Assembly: GCA_950295325.1 (NCBI GenBank) | Contig: OX485806.1 | Coordinates: forward strand, 36,706,001 to 36,770,000 | Source: Polytrichum commune | Lineage: Eukaryota > Streptophyta > Polytrichopsida > Polytrichales > Polytrichaceae | Direction of reading: 5' to 3' | Length of the DNA stretch: 64,000 bases | In this document: positions 58,601 to 64,000 of the stretch, in pieces | Layout of the letters: each line of letters opens with the position of its first letter | Numbering within the stretch: the first letter of the stretch is position 1 | Notes under the pieces: generated by a model | Databases searched by the model: none | The model's input: only the letters and a program-made list of their open reading frames with translations | What the model was told of the DNA's origin: nothing | Program-made: the position numbers and the translations under genes

Positions 58601-59352
58601 GTTGCTGCTGCAGCTCACATGTGTTTCCAGCTGGCTAACAAACCGCGTGACATTCGCTGAAGGAATCTAAGGTTGGCGGTATGAAGCAGTTGCCAGTAGG
58701 CAGACTGAAGGGGATGAGCGAATCAACAATGACGTCGAACCACAGTGTTAATGCAAGAGGGAATGCAGTCAGGGTCTGTCCAAGGATAAGGGAGGCATTT
58801 GGTTTCGGGCAACCCTTGGGCACCGGAGGCTACTGGTTATGCCTTGGTTGGAGATGGTTGTGAGGATGGCGGTTGCATGAAGAGAAACGCAACTGTTCTC
58901 AAAGGTTAGTGAGATCGGTCCAGCGTATGACTGTTGGTGGACATGCTCACCAAATTCCAAGAGCTAAGGAGAGCAGAGACTCGGAATGAAGGTTGGGTGT
59001 GACCGAGCACTAGTTAGAATTTAACTGTAAGGCGATTGTAAGGCTAGCCAACTGTTGGCATTGTTTAGGCTAGTGAATTAGACTTAGAATAGTTCATATT
59101 GGTAGGGGTTAGGACTTAAGTGTGGTGTGTGGATTTAAGGGTCAGAAGCGTTGGGAAGACACTCACAAGGTTAAAAGCATTTCTAAATGCTAATGGCTTG
59201 TTTCATTTTGAATAAAAGTGTGTGCTTAATATTCACATAGTGGTAGCACTGGTTGCCAAGTCTCAATGGCCAAAGGAGGTAAATTGAGTACATGTGAGTC
59301 TTAGGCTCTCACCCGGACTACGACGCATAAGGGTGGGGGTTTAGGGTTGACA
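55619..59352 (+). mobile_element. Long LTR (copy B), probably 5' LTR of an element
   Basis: Starts TGTGAGCCAAATTTTTGG. For the first 2.0 kb it is collinear with solo LTR copy A, including the TATA-like box at 57612. Where copies A and C end in GCAAAAAC-TAACTACA, this one has GCAAAAACCCTCTCC and continues for a further 1.7 kb of less AT-rich sequence, ending GGGTTTAGGGTTGACA just before a primer-binding-like site. The simplest reading is one LTR of about 3.7 kb sharing its upstream part with the short-LTR subfamily. A nested pair of LTRs is the alternative. No target duplication was found. ORFs inside are short. Confidence 0.6.
57612..57620 (+). promoter_or_regulatory. Putative TATA-like box of LTR copy B
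   Basis: TTATTTAAG in the conserved context CCCTGGGTTTTTGGG...GTGAGAGCAAAAAC, identical in layout to copy A. Confidence 0.45.
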
Positions 59353-59356
59353 TAAA

Positions 59357-59374
59357 TGGTGCGTCCGCCGGGAG
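59357..59374 (+). promoter_or_regulatory. Putative retrotransposon primer-binding site
   Basis: TGGTGCGTCCGCCGGGAG lies four bases after the LTR end at 59352. It begins TGG, as sites complementary to a tRNA 3' CCA end must. From memory it resembles the complement of a plant arginine tRNA (CCU) 3' end with one mismatch. This supports the placement of the LTR end. Confidence 0.55.
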
Positions 59375-59529
59375 TGAAGCGGGATAATTGGAGGATCAAG
59401 ACTTGGAGGCACAAACTTCCATGCCCAGCTTCCTTCCCTCTCAGCATTCATGTGCCCCTCAACACCGATCCAGTCACCGAACTCCCACCAGAGGAGCCTC
59501 TCCTCGATCCTCGAGCAGCCCCCTGTAGC

Positions 59530-60613
59530 CAGGGTTGTCTATCGCGACGTCATGACGGTGTCGTGCCGTCATGTCGTGTCGTGTCGTGACGGACCCCTCC
59601 GTCACGACACAATAGGGTCCACGTAGGGTCAACATAGGGGGAACGGACTAGGGTGGGTAAAATACTTACCTTCTTGCCAAGGTGGCGTCCTATGTGGCAG
59701 AAAACGCCGACGTGGTCGTGGATATGCCTAGCGCCAGGTAAATCATTTTGCCATTTTGTTTACCATTTTGTTAAAATCAAAGTAGTAAAAAACGACTAAG
59801 GAGGGTGTGGGGCGGACGGGGGACGAGGGTGGGGCGGACGGGGGTGGGGGGGGGAACGGAGCGGACGGGGTCGGGAACGGGGGCGGGAACGGAGCGGACG
59901 GGGTTGGGAACGGGGGCGGACGGGGGGGGGGAATTTTTTTATTTTCTTTAAATGGGGCGGACGGGGAAGGGGGGGGGGGAATTGGGGCGGACGGGGGAGC
60001 GGACGGGGGGGAACGGGGCGTACGGGGTTGGGAACGGAGCGGACGGGGTTGGGAACGGAGCGGACGGGGGGGGGGGAATTTTTTTATTTAAAAAATGGGG
60101 TGGACGGGGAAGGGAGAAAAAAAAAAAAAAAAACTGGGGCGGACGGGGGGGAACGGGGCGCGGGCGGAGGGGGGGGAATTTTATTTTTATTTTATTTAAA
60201 AAATTAAAAAAAAAAAAAAAAAAAAACTGGGGCGGACGGGGGAGCGGACGGAGGGGCGGACGGGGGGGAACGGGGCGCGGACAGGGGGGAACGGGGCGCG
60301 GACGGGGGGGAACGGGGCGTACGGGGTTGGGAACGGAGCGGACGGGGTCGGGAACAGGGGCGGACGGGGGGGCGGACGGGCTCTAGTAAATTTTTCCCCA
60401 CTTTACCTTTACTTTGCTGACATGTCATCATACGTGGACATTGTAAATCCTACGTGTCTAAATTGGGTTAATGTAATTACACAAAAAAATCGGTAAAATT
60501 CAAGTCCGTCAGGATAAAGACAGCATCCGGCATAATGTCGTGACGGATACGTGTTGTGACGGCACGACATTATGCCGGGATTACCCTCCGTCACGACACA
60601 ATAGACAACCCTG
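59530..60613. mobile_element. GC-rich hAT-like element, 1084 bp, 8-bp duplication
   Basis: Ends CAGGGTTGTCTAT (left) and its complement ATAGACAACCCTG (right), flanked by CCTGTAGC at 59522-59529 and 60614-60621. CAGGG ends with an 8-bp duplication fit the hAT superfamily. Subterminal regions repeat GTCGTGACGG and its complement several times. The middle is a low-complexity G-rich tract. No transposase. Inserted inside the retrotransposon internal region. Confidence 0.88.
59800..60380 (+). repeat. G-rich low-complexity tract (GGGGCGGACGGGG)n
   Basis: Dozens of imperfect GGGGCGGAC/GGGG units and GGAACGG variants, broken by poly-A or poly-T runs (60117-60133, 60206-60225). ORFs of 94 and 144 codons here encode only Gly/Arg/Asp repeats and are not genes. 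Runs of four or more G recur closely enough for G-quadruplex formation on the plus strand. Confidence 0.88.
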
Positions 60614-61060
60614 CCTGTAGCCGTCAGTTTACTGAGAGAGAGAGAGTGAAGCCCTGGGGTCCTTGGACTTGCCAGACCCCTCCGTGGCTCAACTGAAAAT
60701 TCGGCTGCCCTATCTCCTAAGAGTGATTCCCCCCTCTTTGAATGGGCAGAGACCCGAACTTAAACAAACAATACTTCTAAGTGCCATACTCAAGAGTCCT
60801 AACCTAGGTCACTTAAACTTGAGCATCACCTACCATTGAAATAACTAATTAGTTGTTTCTGGTCTTTTCCGTTATATTTTGCACAATCGCACATAAGAGC
60901 TCACCTACATTTAACTTTTAGAACTTTCACACTTTCTAGCTCACCACTAGTCAATCAAAACATTACGGCACCCATTAAGATGCTATTGAGGTTAACAATA
61001 AATGTGGGCACCATATTGGGCTCACACCCTCTGACGGTAAAGATCGGAGGGTGTAAATAT

Positions 61061-61814
61061 CAATCAACCTTCAATTGACCCGCACAGGGCCTTGAAGGGT
61101 TCGGGTTAGGGCATGCACCAAACAGGTAGGTAGTGATGCCATAAATTATGAACTTAGTAACATAGGTTTTGTTCAATCAACTATAAATTAAGAATGAAGG
61201 TTGAGAGGGTGGGACTTAAGTAAGGTCCTCCCATTTAGAGAATTTAATATATAAGAAGTAAGGAATTAGATGTGGCCCAAGGTAAAAGGTAAGGTTATTT
61301 CATTCATTAGGGTTAGGTTGCCTTGATCCCAAGGCTGGTGCGTCTGTGCGTACACTAGAATAGATTAGGCATTAGGTTAGAGAAATTGATAATTACCTTA
61401 GACACTAAAAATCTAGGCATAACCTATCCGAAGGATACGACGCGATTATCAAATCCTTCCACAAACCCAAAACACCCATTAAATATCGTAACAACCGGGT
61501 TCGGCTTGGGCACCTGCCAAGGCAAGTCACCCTCACCGAAGGGTTTGTGCGGTATTTTTAGGCTCCCTCAGAGGGGGGTGCCCAAAAGCACCACACGGGT
61601 GCCTAAACCTGTGCCGGAAACCTCAAGACCGTCGCAGAGTGGTGCATCAAGAGGGAGCAAACAAACGACTAAATGCTCACACCTGCATATGGAGTCATCT
61701 GGGCTAACAGAGGGTCCGGATGTCAGCTCTACACTGACTGTCGCACCTCTCCTCAAAAAATGACAACGCCCTAATGCCGAATTATCCACAAAGATATTTC
61801 AAGAGTTCAATGAG
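61061..61814. other. Intergenic or element remnant, unrecognised
   Basis: An ORF of 125 codons on the plus strand (61386-61763) is Thr/Pro/Ser-rich and overlaps an antisense ORF. No domain was recognised. Possibly the right part of the retrotransposon or spacer. Confidence 0.35.
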
Positions 61815-61937
61815 AAGACAAAGGGTTGCTGGCCGCTTTGCAAGTATTTCATTTTTTACGTAGACGTCTACAAGTGCCAGAAGGGCACCAAAAGTATGAA
61901 TACCAGAGTGAAAGAAGAAAGCGGGGTATAGTGGCAA

Positions 61938-62345
61938 ATGAACAATATCATGAACAACCCCAAATTTGACAGGCAGACGAATTGTGTCACACCAAAGGAT
62001 CTTGTGGTAGAAGTCACAGAGAAAAATTGGCCCATTCTAAATGATGGAGAGTTCTACGTAGTTGACAGCCAACATAGTGTGATGGCTGCAAAAGCTCTTC
62101 TTGAAGACGATAAGTGGAAAAACCCATTGAAAGAAACAATCCGATACTGAAAGTTATTCGTCGTGCATTCCAAGGACTCGAACCAACTCATTGCAATATC
62201 TGCTTTCATGAACCAAAAGAATAAAGTGAGGCAGTTTCAGGCTTCATGGGCAACCAACATCGTGGTTGGGAGGACCTTGTGGGTGGAGCACGAATGTCCC
62301 CTAAAATATAGAGAGAATGCAATCATCAAGAACCTCAAATGGTAG
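61938..62345 (+). pseudogene. ParB-like exon of the broken gene
   Basis: Two in-phase frames (61938-62150 and 62163-62345) are separated by one TGA in R-Y-stop-K-L-F. The second ends in K-W-TAG immediately before GTATGTC. A CAG-to-TAG change at the last codon of the exon would explain the second stop, because the next exon (from ACATTC at 62464) is then in phase 0. Confidence 0.55.
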
Positions 62346-63521
62346 GTATGTCATTCATATAAATTTACGGACACGCGTCTATAAATTTGGCCCTTCTCCT
62401 CGCACTGTTTTAATAATCTTAATTTAATTTCTACTGATGTCTTGCAATTCATGCCTCTTGCAGACATTCAGCAATGTCATCTTGACAAAGTTCTCAAATA
62501 TAGACATGAAAACAAGCGGCATGAAGACAATGCAGGAATTAAAGCGTGAACTCAAGCTCATCACTGCCACAGAAGAGACATGGGCAATATGGTTGCGACT
62601 CTTCGATGCCTATAACGACGGGGACCTTGTGAATCCAGATACGGAGAACACCTACAAGAGCGACTCAAAAATTAAGGTACCGCCAATCTTGAGAGAGTTA
62701 TTTCGTCCCCTCCAAGGGTTGATGGACTCAGAGTTGTACAGGGCGACATAACACATTCTTCTAGAAACTCCTAAAAGGACTCTGCCCTATCCCAATATTT
62801 TCTTGAAGCAGCCGAAGCATATGAAGCCCTCTACGTACCACATTAAGGAATGGTGCGAATATATAAAGAAGAAGACTTTGGCTATAAGGGAGATAAACAA
62901 ATTGTTGCCCTCCCACAACCTCACTAATACAGATGGTTAGATTGTGTGGGAAAATTGGAGGAACTAAAGGATGAATACCATATTAATGGCGTCTCCATGC
63001 AAGCTTTGATAAGAGGGGTATCACCCTTCCTAGCCAAACGATCTTGAAGGAACGAAAAGAAAGGATCCATCGACAAGAGGGAGGCAAGGTTGTACGTGAA
63101 TTTTCTCGATATTAGGAAAAAGAAAGCGAAATTCGGAGGGGTTGCAAGATTCTGCACAGTCACATCGACCATGAAGTTCGGCACATGGGACACCCATGCT
63201 TAAAAAGCCTCTGTGAGATATGACCCTCGGAGTTGTCATTTTGTCATATTCGATTTCCGTGCATTGCCCGGAGCTTGGAAACAAGACACTCCGGGAGCCC
63301 CCTTTTACGACACCTTCTTAAGAGCCTTCAAGAGCTATCGGTCGCCTGCCCTCTTGGAGCCACATGTGTGGCTATGGATTGTAGAGCAAGAGAGGTCCAC
63401 ATCCATTGTCCAGCTATACACATGAACGATGGACCTCCAATACGATCTCTAACACACCACATATATCCTAGTGAAGACAGAAGGGATCATTGTTATTTAA
63501 TAGGCAAGGAGAGAGAAGCAA

Positions 63522-63795
63522 GTGGGAGTTGTGCAACTTTATTTCTTGACACGCAAGTCTGCACCAACTGGGCGACTGCCTATTAAACCACACGACGTAT
63601 TCAAGAAAGTCTACTCGTTGCCCCCACCACACCCCAAAGAGGTTGTGGAGGAGACTATGTATGCAATCTACCCGGCGTACGAGCTCCGGATGGACTTTTA
63701 TATTGGAGTCTTGAAGGCTTTAACTGTCATGAGTGAGACAGTTTACAACGTCTTTGGAGGCACCAAGTTTGTTTATGCAGCATTGGTGAGTAGTT
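63522..63795 (+). pseudogene. Possible methyltransferase-like C-terminal exon
   Basis: The open frame contains PHDVFKKVYSLPPPHPKEVV, YELRMDFYIGVLKALTVMS and TVYNVFGGTKFVYAAL, and then meets GTGAGTAG, a consensus splice donor at 63796. The frame stays open past the donor into the intron for some 35 codons. The pattern helix-loop-VYNVFGG fits the SAM-binding motif I of permuted (beta-class) DNA methyltransferases, but the DPPY motif was not found with confidence. Confidence 0.35.
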
Positions 63796-63831
63796 GTTTG
63801 TCCTTCCATCCACTGATCTTTTGCATGGAAA

Positions 63832-64000
63832 TTTTACGACCGCCCGTTCGTAAAATAACCCAGTATCATGTGCATGATAATACTACGACCGCGCGTCTGT
63901 AAAATAGCCCAGTATCTTGTGCATGGTAATATTACGACCGCGCGTCCGTAAAATAGCCCAATATCATGTGCATGGTAATATTACGACCGCACGTCCGTAA
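63832..64000 (+). repeat. 49-bp tandem repeat, 3.4 units, continues off window
   Basis: Units start at 63832, 63881, 63930 and 63979, exactly 49 bp apart. Each begins TATTACGACCGCGCGTCCGT and ends CATGTGCATGGTAA. The TTACGACCGCGCGTCCGTAA core is nearly palindromic. The array lies just after a splice donor, so it is probably intronic. It is cut by the window end. Confidence 0.92.

Larger units (their letters stand above)
59356..61060 (+). mobile_element. LTR-element internal sequence, split by a hAT
   Basis: Sequence after the primer-like site reads as one open frame from ATG at 59356 to the hAT insertion at 59530. If the insertion and one duplication are removed, it continues in frame from 60622 for about 23 more codons (…RQFTERERVKPWG…) to a stop. 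No gag, protease, RT or integrase motif was seen before or after, so the element is non-autonomous or truncated. The right boundary is not fixed. Confidence 0.45.
61815..63795 (+). pseudogene. Broken gene: ParB-like DxQHS protein, MTase-like end
   Basis: First exon-like block (about 61815-62345): VTEKNWPILNDGEFYVVDSQHSV, then a stop (TGA where Trp is expected), then KLFVVHSKDSNQL, ISAFMNQKNKVRQFQASWAT and VGRTLWVEHECP. A D-x-Q-H-S/R motif in this setting recalls ParB/DGQHR-type domains. An intron-like segment follows (GTATGT after 62345; acceptor CTCTTGCAG before 62464). Exon 2 has EETWAIWLRLFDAYNDGDL. After many stops the last block (63500-63795) reads KPHDVFKKVYSLPPPHPKEV, AIYPAYELRMDFYIGVLKAL, VYNVFGGTKFVYAAL. 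The FGG segment resembles motif I of beta-class N4/N6 DNA methyltransferases, which is inferred only. At least three in-frame stops make it a pseudogene. Confidence 0.45.

Noticed and set aside
59807-60386. ORFs of 94 and 144 codons encoding Gly/Arg-rich proteins
   Set aside because: They are translations of a simple G-rich repeat broken by poly-A runs; the same tract is open in several frames.
63832-64000. CRISPR array
   Set aside because: The whole 49-bp unit repeats without unique spacers, and the genome is eukaryotic. The same holds for the 17-bp array at 11440.
1-64000. tRNA and rRNA genes
   Set aside because: No cloverleaf with conserved A and B boxes or rRNA stretch was recognised by eye. 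The tRNA-like string at 59357 is a primer-binding site, not a tRNA gene.

Overview
The window looks like nuclear DNA of a land plant with a repeat-rich genome. It is AT-rich and gene-poor, with solo LTRs, an L1-type LINE, several MITE families, a pogo/Tigger-type element and hAT-like insertions. The one convincing intact gene has GT-AG introns. Its kinase and F-box/kelch families, and the two degenerate gene families near 51 and 62 kb, would fit a seed-free plant (moss, lycophyte or fern). That is inference from family flavour, not from any search.

Left third (1-28 kb): no convincing protein-coding gene. It holds a minus-strand solo LTR (2936-4681) with perfect 5-bp target duplications. It also holds TTA/TAA-flanked MITEs at 5658-6024, 7600-8014, 8376-8769, 12679-13072, 13249-13642 and 14139-14456, and a 913-bp element with 16-bp terminal inverted repeats and an 8-bp duplication (19832-20744). 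Other features are a 17-bp minisatellite inside an inverted-repeat element (11114-11710), a diverged tandem repeat (27197-27905) and four of the five copies of a ~200-bp interspersed repeat called R1 here.

Middle (28.8-43 kb): a GC-richer, decayed LINE on the minus strand runs from about 36.9 kb down to at least 31.5 kb. A 2034-bp plus-strand solo LTR (33180-35213, duplication CCGAT) splits it, and removing that insertion in silico restores a conserved LINE reading frame. Next comes the main gene of the window, on the minus strand at 38105-42991. Three long open blocks (an unrecognised N-terminal part, a kinase-like domain, an F-box plus kelch-like domain) join in frame across two short introns with canonical splice sites. 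The model predicts a pseudokinase/F-box/kelch fusion of up to about 1463 residues. The catalytic Asp of the kinase is replaced by Gly.

Right third (43-64 kb): a TTA-flanked MITE (45434-45953), a 314-bp tandem duplication, a fifth R1 copy, and a 1583-bp internally deleted pogo/Tigger-like element with TA duplications and transposase remnants. These are followed by a frameshifted gene remnant with an SDG..AQF / HGKG.HDGAGA signature (50690-51850). A nested block follows at 55-61 kb: an inverted LTR fragment, then a long LTR (55619-59352) whose first 2 kb matches the solo LTRs, then a tRNA-primer-like site, then internal sequence split by a GC-rich hAT-like element (59530-60613) with a perfect 8-bp duplication. 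The end of the window carries a broken gene with a ParB-like DxQHS motif and a possible methyltransferase-like C-terminus, ending at a splice donor beside a 49-bp tandem repeat that runs off the window.

All boundaries, identities and domain names come from reading the sequence by eye and from knowledge of the families. No database search was run.
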